A stretch of DNA of 56,679 nucleotides, taken from positions 1-56,679 of the forward strand of contig JAPKZJ010000092.1 in the NCBI GenBank assembly GCA_026393855.1, given 5' to 3'. Position 1 is the first letter of the stretch; each line of letters begins with the position of its first letter. Source of the DNA: Candidatus Aminicenantes bacterium (lineage in GTDB: Bacteria; Acidobacteriota; Aminicenantia; Aminicenantales; UBA4085). The position numbers were made by a program, and so were the translations under genes. The notes below the pieces were generated by a model, which did no database searches, was not told the DNA's origin, and was given only the letters and a program-made list of their open reading frames with translations. Shown here piece by piece: positions 42,624 through 50,855 of this stretch.

Positions 42624-42652
42624 TTTGGGCCGCCCGGGCTTTGCGCTATAAT
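42624..42652 (+). promoter_or_regulatory. Promoter of pyrE-buk-ptb
   Basis: A consensus TATAAT (42647-42652) is preceded at 17 bases by a weak -35 (TTTGGG, 42624-42629). The start codon follows 53 bases later with AAGGAG as ribosome binding site. Confidence 0.5.
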
Positions 42653-42705
42653 TCGCCCGCCTCACCGGAAAGGGGGGCCGCCTTCATTCATAAGGAGCTC
42701 TCTTC

Positions 42706-43299
42706 ATGTTCGACCTCAACGATAAAGTCTTGAAGTTATTCCAGGATTCCGACGCCCTCCTGCGCGGCCATTTCAAGCTGACCTCGGGCAAGCACTCCGA
42801 GTGGTACTTCGAGAAGATCCGGCTGATCGAGAAGCCGGCCGTCATGGATCGGATCATCGACCTCCTGGTCGAGAAGATCCGCCGCGAGGTGCCCGACTTC
42901 GACTACGTCGTCTCCCCTGCCTACGGGGCCATCGCCCTGGGCTTCCTGGCCGCCCTCAAACTGGGCAGGAAGTTCGCCTTCACCCAGCGGGTCGAGGAGA
43001 AGATGGCCTTCCGGGCCGGCTTCTCCGGACTCGAGGGCGCTCGGGCCGTCATCGTCGAGGACATCCTGACCACCGGGGGCTCTCTCAACGAGGTCGTGGC
43101 CGCCCTTAAGGAAAAAACCACCGAGGTGGCCGGAATCTATGTCCTGGTCGACCGCACCGGCGGCGCTGTCCCGATCGAAGGCCGGCCGGTGGGAAGCCTG
43201 CTGGCCCTCAAGGTCGAGGCCTTCGAGCCCGACGCCTGCCCCTTCTGCAAGCAGGGGCTGCCCCTGACCAAGCCCGGCGCCTCCGACAAGAAGGCTTGA
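42706..43299 (+). CDS. pyrE: Orotate phosphoribosyltransferase
   Basis: The 197-residue enzyme joins orotate to PRPP in pyrimidine synthesis. The PRPP-binding motif is VIVEDILTTGGSLNEVV, and the substrate loop and lysines appear in TSGKHSEWYFEKIRLI. Length is normal for the family. It ends with a Cys-containing tail (CPFCKQGLPLTKPGASDKKA), seen in the OPRT type of many deep-branching bacteria. It starts the operon; buk begins 10 bases after its stop. Confidence 0.93.
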   Translation: MFDLNDKVLKLFQDSDALLRGHFKLTSGKHSEWYFEKIRLIEKPAVMDRIIDLLVEKIRREVPDFDYVVSPAYGAIALGFLAALKLGRKFAFTQRVEEKMAFRAGFSGLEGARAVIVEDILTTGGSLNEVVAALKEKTTEVAGIYVLVDRTGGAVPIEGRPVGSLLALKVEAFEPDACPFCKQGLPLTKPGASDKKA

Positions 43300-43309
43300 G
43301 CGAGCAACC

Positions 43310-44374
43310 ATGCGGCTCCTGATCATCAACCCCGGCTCCACATCGACCAAGATCGCCGTCTATGACGACGAGCGCGAGGTCTTCTCCGAGAACATCGCCC
43401 ACACGGCCGAGGAGGTGGCGCCCTTCGCCCGCATCGTCGAACAGAAAGGCTTCCGCAAGGACATCATCCTGCGGGTGCTCAAGGAGCGGACGATCGATGC
43501 GACGAGCTTCGATGCGGTCGTCGGCCGGGGCGGACTGCTCAAGCCCATCCCGAGCGGCATCTTCGCCGTCAACGACCGCCTCCTGGAGGACCTCTTCCAG
43601 GGCGTCCAGGGCGAGCATGCCTCCAACCTGGGCGGCCTGATCGCCGACGAGATCGCCCGGCCGCTGGGCATCCCCGCCTTCATCGTCGATCCCGTCGTGG
43701 TCGACGAGCTGGCCGACTGGGCCCGCCTGACCGGGATGGCGGAGATCAAGCGGCGGAGCATCTTCCATGCCCTCAACCACAAATACGCGGCTCGGCTGGC
43801 GGCCCAAGAGCTGGGCAAGCCTTACCCAGAGTGCAATCTCATCGTCTGCCACTTGGGCGGCGGGATCTCCGTCGGCGCCCACGAAAAAGGCCGGGTCATC
43901 GACGTCAACAACGCGCTCAACGGCGAAGGGCCGATCGCCCCGGAGCGGGCCGGCACGGTACCGGCGGCCGATCTCGTGGAGCTCTGCTTCTCCGGCAAGC
44001 TCGGCAAGGACGACCTCAAGCGCAAGCTGGCGGGCAAGGGCGGCATGGTGGCCCTCCTTAAGACCAACGACATGCGCCCGATCGAAGCCCGCGTCCTGGC
44101 CGGCGATGCCGAAGCCAAGCTGGTTTTCGAAGCGATGACGGCAACCGTGGCCAAGCAGATCGGCGCCTGCGCGGCCGTCCTGTGCGGCGCCGTCGACGGC
44201 ATCGTCCTGACGGGCGGGCTGGCCTACAGCCAGCCGTACGTCGACGGCATCGTCGCCCGCGTCAAGTTCCTGGGCCGGGTCTTCATCTACCCCGGCGAAA
44301 ACGAAATGATCGCCCTGGCCACGGCCGCCCTGCGCGTGCTGCGGGGCGAAGACACGGCCAAGGTCTATTCATAA
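43310..44374 (+). CDS. buk: Butyrate kinase
   Basis: The 354-residue acetokinase-family enzyme starts with the phosphate-binding NPGSTSTKIAVYDDE and has VCHLGGGISVGAHEKGRVIDVNNALNGEGP, the butyrate-kinase form of the nucleotide motif. It makes ATP and a short-chain acid (butyrate or a branched acid such as isobutyrate) from the acyl phosphate. Ptb, encoded next, supplies the acyl phosphate. Length matches Clostridium Buk. The gene order here is buk then ptb, the reverse of clostridia. Confidence 0.94.
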   Translation: MRLLIINPGSTSTKIAVYDDEREVFSENIAHTAEEVAPFARIVEQKGFRKDIILRVLKERTIDATSFDAVVGRGGLLKPIPSGIFAVNDRLLEDLFQGVQGEHASNLGGLIADEIARPLGIPAFIVDPVVVDELADWARLTGMAEIKRRSIFHALNHKYAARLAAQELGKPYPECNLIVCHLGGGISVGAHEKGRVIDVNNALNGEGPIAPERAGTVPAADLVELCFSGKLGKDDLKRKLAGKGGMVALLKTNDMRPIEARVLAGDAEAKLVFEAMTATVAKQIGACAAVLCGAVDGIVLTGGLAYSQPYVDGIVARVKFLGRVFIYPGENEMIALATAALRVLRGEDTAKVYS

Positions 44375-44388
44375 GAGAGGATTCATCC

Positions 44389-45288
44389 ATGATCACAACG
44401 CTCGCCCAGATCGTCGAAAACGTCAAGGGCCGTCCTGCCAAACGGCTGTCCGTCGCCTGCGGCGAGGACCCCCACACCATCGAAGCGGTCGGCCGGGCCT
44501 GCCGGGAGGGCCTGGTCAAGGCCGTCCTGACCGGGTCCAAGGCCAAGATCGAGAAAGTCGCGGCCGAAAACAAAATCGACGCCGGCCTGTTCACCATCCT
44601 CGACGAGCCCGATCCGGCCAAAGCCCTAGCCGCGGCCGTGGCCCGAGTCCACGGCGGCGAGTCCGACTTCCTGATGAAGGGGCTGATCGACTCGTCGCTC
44701 TACATCAAGGCCATCATCGATAAGGAAAAAGGCCTGCTCAAGCCGGGCAAGCTCTTGTCCCACGTCAGTGTCATCCAGGTGCCGCGCTGGAAGAAGCTGA
44801 TCATCTGCGCCGACGCCGCCGTCATCCCTTACCCCGATCTCGAGGCCAAGGTCCAGATTTTGAACTATTGCATCGAGGCCGCCCATCGGCTGGGCATCGA
44901 GAAGCCCAAGGCCGCGATCATTTGCGCCGTCGAGAAGGTCAACCCCAAGATGCAGCCGACCATCGATGCGGCGATCCTAAGCAAGATGGCCGAGCGCGGC
45001 CAGATCAAGGGCGCGATCGTGGACGGGCCGCTGGCCCTGGATGTGGCCTTTTCCAAGGAGAGCGCCGGGATCAAGGGCGTCAAGTCCGAGGTTGCCGGCG
45101 ACGCCGACATTCTGCTCTTCCCGGCCATCGAGACGGGCAACGTCTTCTTCAAGGCCTGTTCCTATCTGGCCGGGGGCGAGACGGCGGCCGTCGTGGCGGG
45201 GGCCAACTGCCCCTGCGTGCTGACGTCGCGGTCCGACAGCGAGGATTCGAAGTATTATTCGATCGCCGTCGGGGCGCTGCTGTCCTGA
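44389..45288 (+). CDS. ptb: Phosphate butyryltransferase
   Basis: The 299-residue enzyme exchanges CoA for phosphate on butyryl-CoA or a branched acyl-CoA. The family pattern includes DFLMKGLIDSSLYIKAIIDKEKGL, LSHVSVIQVPRWKKLIICADAAVIPYPDLEAKVQI and GADILLFP-like VAGDADILLFPAIETGNVFFK. The true start is the ATG at 44389 with AGAGAGG upstream; the open frame before it overlaps buk. Together with Buk it gives substrate-level ATP in fermentation or in the breakdown of branched amino acids. Confidence 0.93.
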   Translation: MITTLAQIVENVKGRPAKRLSVACGEDPHTIEAVGRACREGLVKAVLTGSKAKIEKVAAENKIDAGLFTILDEPDPAKALAAAVARVHGGESDFLMKGLIDSSLYIKAIIDKEKGLLKPGKLLSHVSVIQVPRWKKLIICADAAVIPYPDLEAKVQILNYCIEAAHRLGIEKPKAAIICAVEKVNPKMQPTIDAAILSKMAERGQIKGAIVDGPLALDVAFSKESAGIKGVKSEVAGDADILLFPAIETGNVFFKACSYLAGGETAAVVAGANCPCVLTSRSDSEDSKYYSIAVGALLS

Positions 45289-45304
45289 AACCGTTCTGAA
45301 ATAG

Positions 45305-45370
45305 AAAGGGCGCCGCCGCCCCGGGCTTAGCTTGGAAGCGATCTGTCCCGAGGCCGTCGCGGCGCCCTTT
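45305..45370. terminator. Perfect 12-bp hairpin, bidirectional terminator
   Basis: AAAGGGCGCCGC (45305-45316) is the exact reverse complement of 45359-45370. The loop of 42 bases is long. It lies between ptb and the convergent DUF4097 gene, and each direction ends in CCCTTT. Confidence 0.6.
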
Positions 45371-45395
45371 GGATAGGCGCGGAAAACTAAGCGGC

Positions 45396-46253
45396 TTACT
45401 TTTCGATGGTGATCGAGCCGTTGGTCGTGTCGAGCTTCATCAGCGGGCCGCCGTCGCCGATCGTGCCGGACAGACGGCTCCGCGACTTGCTCAGATCCTT
45501 GATCGTCACGGGCACCGCCACATCGATGTGGCCGTTGGTCGTGCGGGCCTCCAGCCGGGCGTTGACCGTGCCGAGCAGCTTGACCCTGATCGAGCCGTTG
45601 GTCGTATCCGCGGTGACGTTGTCCTTGAGCCCGTCGACGGTCAGAGTGATGCCCCCATTGGTCGTGTCGGCCTTGACCGAACCGCGGATGTCGCGGGCGA
45701 CGATGTCGCCGTTGGTTGTGTCCAGGACGGCGGGGCCGGCGGCGCCTTCGAGGCGGACGTTGCCGTTCGTCGAACTCGCGGCAACTTCGCCGAACTTGCC
45801 GATGAGCTCCACATCGCCGTTGGTCGAGCGGACGAGCTCCAGCCGGACGCCGGCCGGGACCTTGATCTCGTAGTCGACACTGATCCGGAGGTTGCGGAAG
45901 GGCGATTTGGGCCAGATCGTATCGATAGCCACGAATCCGGAGCCGCTCTGTTCTTCGATCTTGACCAGCTTGAGGTTCTCCTCATTGCTCTTGGAGATCT
46001 TGACGGCGGTCACGTCGGCCTCGGCCTTGTCCCACGTCGAGATGTGGATGTCGCCGTTGACGTTTTTAACGCTGAAGCGGCCATCAGGGCCGAGCGGGAA
46101 GGTCTTGTGGTAGTCCTCCCGGAATTCTTTTCCGCCGGGGAGAGAAAAGCCGCCGTCAGCGGCGACGATAACGCAGCCGCTGAGGACCAATCCCAGAACC
46201 AGCACCGCGGCGATAGCCAAACTGTTGTTCTTGTTAGAGTTACGCATGGACAT
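45396..46253 (-). CDS. DUF4097-type beta-helix lipoprotein
   Basis: The 285-residue protein starts at the ATG at 46253 (AAGGAGGACTC upstream) and has a lipoprotein signal ending LGLVLSGC. From about residue 75 it is built of short beta-strand repeats, each marked by (S/T)TNG: seven occur, for example STNGDVEL, TTNGDIVARD, TTNGSIRVKL and the last TTNGSITIEK. This is the DUF4097/adhesin-like right-handed beta-helix found in many cell-surface proteins. The codons for TTNG are repeated almost unchanged, so the gene itself holds a regular repeat. Its role is not known; the family sometimes sits beside stress regulators, not seen here. Confidence 0.85.
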   Translation of the reverse strand: MSMRNSNKNNSLAIAAVLVLGLVLSGCVIVAADGGFSLPGGKEFREDYHKTFPLGPDGRFSVKNVNGDIHISTWDKAEADVTAVKISKSNEENLKLVKIEEQSGSGFVAIDTIWPKSPFRNLRISVDYEIKVPAGVRLELVRSTNGDVELIGKFGEVAASSTNGNVRLEGAAGPAVLDTTNGDIVARDIRGSVKADTTNGGITLTVDGLKDNVTADTTNGSIRVKLLGTVNARLEARTTNGHIDVAVPVTIKDLSKSRSRLSGTIGDGGPLMKLDTTNGSITIEK

Positions 46254-46344
46254 GATGAGTCCTCCTTGTTCGGATGTCACCTGAATAGACGCAAATAGCC
46301 CCGGAATGGTTCCCTGGAGGCGGAACAAAGTCCAATTCTGTGAT

Positions 46345-46425
46345 GTCATCGCGAGCCCTCGCCGGGCGAGGGCGCGGCGATCCGGATCCCCACGCCATAC
46401 CCAAACGGGTACGGCTCGGGATGAC
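46345..46425. repeat. GTCAT...ATGAC palindromic repeat
   Basis: An 81-base unit begins GTCATCGCGAG and ends CTCGGGATGAC, an inverted repeat of 11 bases with one mismatch. Inside is the hairpin GCCCTCGCCGGGCGAGGGC. It belongs to the same broad repeat type as 41190-41480. Confidence 0.65.
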
Positions 46426-46458
46426 AGCCAAAAGGCAAGACGCGCGCGTCCGAAAACG

Positions 46459-49400
46459 CTATTTTATAGCCGCCGGCACTTCCAGCCGCGGTGCGATATC
46501 GTAGCCGCCCGAATCCAAGTCGATTGTCACGGTCGTCCCGTCGGCGTAAGTGAAACGCTGGCGGCGATACGAACCGTCGAGGAATTCGTGCCGGACAAGC
46601 TCCAGCAGTCCGACCCGAGCATTCAAGGCGCACATCGTCCGGACTTGTTCCAGCTCTGCGGCGGACGGATCGAGCGACAGATACGGCAGGCCGGCGTGGC
46701 CGAGCCCGTGCAGGAAGCCGAGATCCGTCTCCGGGATGCCCCAGGCGCCCTTGCCCAGCGACCAGGGCAGGAGGATCGAGTCGTGGTAAACGAGGTTGAA
46801 GAGCGGAACGGGAATCCCCATGGCCGGTCCAGATCCCGGATTGGGATCGAGGGCGAACGGCCCATGATGGACAAGATCAAGCTTCGGCACGGCCCAGTCG
46901 GCCGGTTCCTCCGAGCTGACGACACCGCCGCGGGATCGAATGACGTCGAAGGCTTCGCCCCGATAGCGCAGGCATTCCGTCCGCGTAACGGGGTGCTCGG
47001 GATTGTAGCATTCGTCGGGCGGGACGACGGCAAAGACGTCGAGGTAGGCTCCGCGGACCTTGATGCCGCGGTCGAGCAGGGCGCCGTAGTTCTTCCGGAC
47101 GTTTCCGGGGGCCAAGCTGGGGCAGAGATACGTCTGCATCCCGCCGTACCAGGTCCCGTGCGTCGAGAGCTTGCCGTCCTCCTCTATCTGGGCGTTTCGC
47201 GGCGTGTAAGAGGGAGCGTCCAGATAGAAGTCGCGGTACTGATCATGAACGGCAAAGATGAATCCCAGAGTATCGCAGGCCCAAGAGAACCGGCGCATGC
47301 CGTCCCACCCGCCTGCCTCGGGGTTCGGCGGCAGGATGTCGGGGTGGAGGTTGTCGTAGCCGCGAACGCCCCAGCCGTCCAGGTGGACGTAGGCCCGGCC
47401 GATCCCCTTCCCCGCGAGGGCTCGAAGCTCCGCCGCGCGGGCATCGAAGGAAACGAGCTGATGATTTTTGGCCGGGTCCTTGCGGTCGTAATAGCTCGAC
47501 TGCGGCTGGATGTGATAAAGGATGCTGGTGTGGACGACCGGCGCGCCCACCAAGCGGGCCACGAGCGGATTGCGGGCGATTTTTTCCTTGAGCGAGACGA
47601 AGCGCCCCCGCTCGATCACATGGCGCCGATAACGCTTGGCCAAATCGACGTAATTGCCGCGGTCGAGGAAGGCGAAACGGACCGAGCGCGGATAAGCGAA
47701 GCGGCCCAGCGAATGGACCCAGCGGACATCGATCCGGGTCGGGCCGCCGGCGGGATGCTCAAATCGGCATCCGGCGTCGTCGGGCGTCTCCAAGATGACC
47801 GCCGCCGCCGCGCTCCCGCGCTGGAATCCCCACCAGGGCATGTAAAGGCCCCGGCCGTAGCTCATGGAGTCGTAAAGCCAGACCTTGCGCGGCCAGTCGC
47901 GGGGCAGGAGCATCCCCTGCATGAACGGCACGACGGCGAAGTCGGGCCCGGCCGGATCGACGGCGGCCGGCCAGAGCAGTTCGCGGATGCGGTCGGCGCC
48001 GTCGGCAGCGACGATCCGGCAGACGAGGTCTTCGTCGATGCCGTCGAGCCCGACGAAAAGCTGGATGGCCGTGTCGAGCGCCGCATCGGCGGCCTTGAAT
48101 TCCTTGAGCTCGATCCGGACTCCCGCTTGGAAGCCCGTATCATAAGGCCCGGCCGCGCGGCCGGAAGCAGAGGCCAGCCGCAGCTTGACGTCACTCTCCC
48201 CGCGCCGGACGACGAGATCGCCGTCAAACGACGGCAGGGTGGCCCAATCGGTCCCGCCCGAACGGACTTTAAGCGCCAATGACGCCGCATCGACCTCGAC
48301 CGTGCGTTTCGAACCGGCGATCGTCCAGACGTCGCCGCGCCGCGAGATCCGCGCCGAGGGAGATCCCCGCCAAGCCTGGGCGCCGACGGCCGCGATCGAG
48401 GCGCCTTCGACGGGTGCGCCGTCCGCAACCGATAGCCAAGTGATTCCCCCCTCCTCGGCCCTGAACCGGCGGGCCCGGATGTTCGAGCCGGCGCCTTCCT
48501 CGTAATAGACGATCAGGACCGACCCGTCCTTGAGGGGGGCCATGGAGGGGTAGGCGCCGAGGCAATCGTCGACGAGAACGTCCGCGCTCCAGGACTTGCC
48601 CTCGTCCAGACTGTAATGGAGGGAGGTCTGCGGCAGACGATGGGCCAGCAAAAGGATGTCGCCGGGGGCGCGGAAAAGATAGGGGCAATGGCCGGGAAAT
48701 CCCATGGGCTTGGAGACGCTCCAGGTGCGGCCGCCGTCGGCAGAGATCGAGGCGCACATCGTCGTGGACGGTTCGCGCTCGACGGCCAGGATCGTGCCGT
48801 CTTTGAGCGGGACGACGTCGGTCTCGGCGTCCAGCTTCCAGCCGCCGTTGGGGATATCGACGACCGGGCCCCAGGTCCTGCCGGAATCGTCGGACGCGAT
48901 CACGGCGCCCCAGGCTTTGTCCTTCTCCTGCTTGTAAAGGCCCAGCATCAGGCGGCCGCCCGGGAGGATGCGGATCGGCGAGCTGCAATAATAGTCGGCC
49001 GAGAGCCGGCGGGGCGACGACCAGGTTCGGCCTAGGTCGTCGGACTCGACGAGCCACGTGCCGAGCCCGTCCCAGGCCTTGGGATCGCCGGGCTTGGCCC
49101 GGAGGGTGAAGAAATTGCACAGGAGGCGGCCCGAGGCGAGCTGGACGATAGACGGGTCGCGGTCGTCGTCGGGCCCGTCGAAGACGGCGGACGGCTTGCT
49201 CCACGTCCGGCCTTCGTCCGAGGAGAAGCAGGCCGCGATCCGGCCGCCCTTGGGCCACGCGGCCGTGGGCAGGCTGACGTGGTCGTACCCCGCATAGAAG
49301 ACGGACATCAGCCGGCCGTCGCGCAGGCGGCAGACGTCGGGAAACGCCTCATAGCCGCCGGCGCCGGCGTCATGGCAGACAAAGGCGAAGTCGCGGCCGG

Positions 49401-49536
49401 GAATTTGGCCGGGGCCGGCGGAAGCGGGGGTCGGAACGGCCGTCTGCGCAGCGCCCGCGTCCACGACCATTCCAGAGGCCATGAAGGCGCCGATCGAAAT
49501 AGCGATAAAAGCCAAAAAGCCGCCGATTCTTTTCAT
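46459..49536 (-). CDS. Exported sialidase-like propeller fused to a DUF5696-like glycoside hydrolase domain
   Basis: The 1025-residue protein has a signal peptide (start ATG 49536, GGAGGAGCCATCA upstream). A six-bladed BNR/sialidase-like propeller (about 45-370) shows Asp-box repeats SSDEGRTWSKP, SDDLGRTWSSP, SDDSGRTWGP, SADGGRTWSV and SLDEGKSWSA. A linker beta domain and a barrel-like part (about 600-1025) follow, with AYVHLDGWGVRGYDNLHPDILPP, VRGAYLDVFAVVPPDECYNPEHP and VVSSEEPADWAVPKLD. The latter resembles DUF5696, a likely glycosidase. Arginines expected of the sialidase triad are not confirmed. It probably works at the surface on complex glycans together with the next sialidase. Confidence 0.8.
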   Translation of the reverse strand: MKRIGGFLAFIAISIGAFMASGMVVDAGAAQTAVPTPASAGPGQIPGRDFAFVCHDAGAGGYEAFPDVCRLRDGRLMSVFYAGYDHVSLPTAAWPKGGRIAACFSSDEGRTWSKPSAVFDGPDDDRDPSIVQLASGRLLCNFFTLRAKPGDPKAWDGLGTWLVESDDLGRTWSSPRRLSADYYCSSPIRILPGGRLMLGLYKQEKDKAWGAVIASDDSGRTWGPVVDIPNGGWKLDAETDVVPLKDGTILAVEREPSTTMCASISADGGRTWSVSKPMGFPGHCPYLFRAPGDILLLAHRLPQTSLHYSLDEGKSWSADVLVDDCLGAYPSMAPLKDGSVLIVYYEEGAGSNIRARRFRAEEGGITWLSVADGAPVEGASIAAVGAQAWRGSPSARISRRGDVWTIAGSKRTVEVDAASLALKVRSGGTDWATLPSFDGDLVVRRGESDVKLRLASASGRAAGPYDTGFQAGVRIELKEFKAADAALDTAIQLFVGLDGIDEDLVCRIVAADGADRIRELLWPAAVDPAGPDFAVVPFMQGMLLPRDWPRKVWLYDSMSYGRGLYMPWWGFQRGSAAAAVILETPDDAGCRFEHPAGGPTRIDVRWVHSLGRFAYPRSVRFAFLDRGNYVDLAKRYRRHVIERGRFVSLKEKIARNPLVARLVGAPVVHTSILYHIQPQSSYYDRKDPAKNHQLVSFDARAAELRALAGKGIGRAYVHLDGWGVRGYDNLHPDILPPNPEAGGWDGMRRFSWACDTLGFIFAVHDQYRDFYLDAPSYTPRNAQIEEDGKLSTHGTWYGGMQTYLCPSLAPGNVRKNYGALLDRGIKVRGAYLDVFAVVPPDECYNPEHPVTRTECLRYRGEAFDVIRSRGGVVSSEEPADWAVPKLDLVHHGPFALDPNPGSGPAMGIPVPLFNLVYHDSILLPWSLGKGAWGIPETDLGFLHGLGHAGLPYLSLDPSAAELEQVRTMCALNARVGLLELVRHEFLDGSYRRQRFTYADGTTVTIDLDSGGYDIAPRLEVPAAIK

Positions 49537-49642
49537 TGATGGCTCCTCCTGCCGCGGGCCGGCGCGCTTGATCAATCGAGGGCTCCATGAATCGAAGCGC
49601 GATTTTCCACCCTCCGACCCCCAGAAATCGAGTCGATCTCCA

Positions 49643-50752
49643 TCACTTGGGCAGGATTCCCGGATCCAGCACCACGTGGCGGATTTTCTCGCGGCGCCAG
49701 GTATAGGTCACGTGAAGTCGGCCGTCGGCGGTCTGGATGACGGCAGGATAGGAAAACTCCCGGGCGGGGTCGTCTTCGAGACGATAGGCAGGCCGCCAGG
49801 ACTTGCCGTCCAAGCTGTAAGCGACATCCAGGATATCCCGCCCCCGACGCAACGGATTATAGACCAGCACGGCGCGACCATCGGCCAGCGTCACGGCGTC
49901 GATGCCGCTATCCGGGTTGGGGACATCGGTCGGAGCGAGCCTGGTCCAGGACGATGGATCCGCGGCCTTGCCCCAACTCGCCATAAGAACGCCCTGCTTG
50001 GATCGGCAGAGCGCCTGAAGCAAGCCGTCGGGGAATCGCAAGATGGCGGGCTGGATGGCGGAGATCGCGGGTGCCTCGTTTAGGTCGGCGCCGCGACTCC
50101 AGGCGCCGACGGGGTCACGGGTCCATTCCATGTGGACGCGCCACCCGCCTTCTTCGACGCTCGAACCGCAGAGCATGGTCCCGTCGGCCAGCTCGATCGG
50201 CTTGTTTTTGATCGGGCCGAGGATGCCAGCGGGAAGACGATGCGCCGCCCCCCAAGTTCGGCCGTCGTCGGAGGAGATTTTCAGCATCCCCCACCAGGAC
50301 GCCGGCGCGGGACCGACTTTGTAGAAAAGAAGAAGCTCCCCGGATCGACGACGGAACAGCACAGGGTTCCAGCAGGGATAGCGGCGCGGGTCGCCGGATA
50401 AAACGCCCGCCGCGACTTCGGACGGCTCCGACCAGGCTCGGCCGTCGCGGAGCGCCAGCCAGATGCCGACATCGGGCGCCCCTTCGCGGCTGCCCCCGAA
50501 CCAGGCCGCGACGAGCCCGGAAGGAGTTTCGACGATGGTCGAGGCGTGGCTGGAGGCGAAGGCCGGCGAGGGGACGATGAATTCGGATTCCAGGATGCGG
50601 AAGACCGCGGGGACGGGCGGAGCCGCCGGCTTCGGCGCCGCTTGACGGCTGGCGGCTGCGGAGAGAAGAATCCCGGGTCGGGCCGGCGCCGCCAGCAGAA
50701 ACGATGCGATCAGCAAGGGGAACAGGGCCGGCCGCCGAGGGCGGATGATCAT
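49643..50752 (-). CDS. Exported sialidase-family (BNR) protein
   Basis: The 369-residue protein, from ATG 50752, has a signal or anchor sequence (FPLLIASFLLAAPARPG). The start of the propeller, SSHASTIVETPSGLVAAWFGGSREGAPDVGIW, is typical of the BNR_2/neuraminidase-like family. An Asp-box SSDDGRTWGA and YSLDGKSWRP lie further on, along with GPIKNKPIELADGTMLCGSS. Proteins of this kind include sialidases but also other glycosidases without proven activity. It precedes the larger fusion by 106 bases on the same strand, so both are probably expressed together. Confidence 0.82.
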   Translation of the reverse strand: MIIRPRRPALFPLLIASFLLAAPARPGILLSAAASRQAAPKPAAPPVPAVFRILESEFIVPSPAFASSHASTIVETPSGLVAAWFGGSREGAPDVGIWLALRDGRAWSEPSEVAAGVLSGDPRRYPCWNPVLFRRRSGELLLFYKVGPAPASWWGMLKISSDDGRTWGAAHRLPAGILGPIKNKPIELADGTMLCGSSVEEGGWRVHMEWTRDPVGAWSRGADLNEAPAISAIQPAILRFPDGLLQALCRSKQGVLMASWGKAADPSSWTRLAPTDVPNPDSGIDAVTLADGRAVLVYNPLRRGRDILDVAYSLDGKSWRPAYRLEDDPAREFSYPAVIQTADGRLHVTYTWRREKIRHVVLDPGILPK

Positions 50753-50855
50753 AGGCTTTTTGTTATCACACGCCTGACGGGATGTCAAAACGTCCGCCGG
50801 GGCGTGAAACGCCGCGAGCCGCCCGAACGTATTACTGTCTTAAGGAGCCATCGCC

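Noticed and set aside
46306-48282. 658-codon open frame opposite the sialidase fusion
   Set aside because: The minus-strand frame has Asp-box motifs, a signal peptide and a ribosome binding site; the plus frame has none of these.
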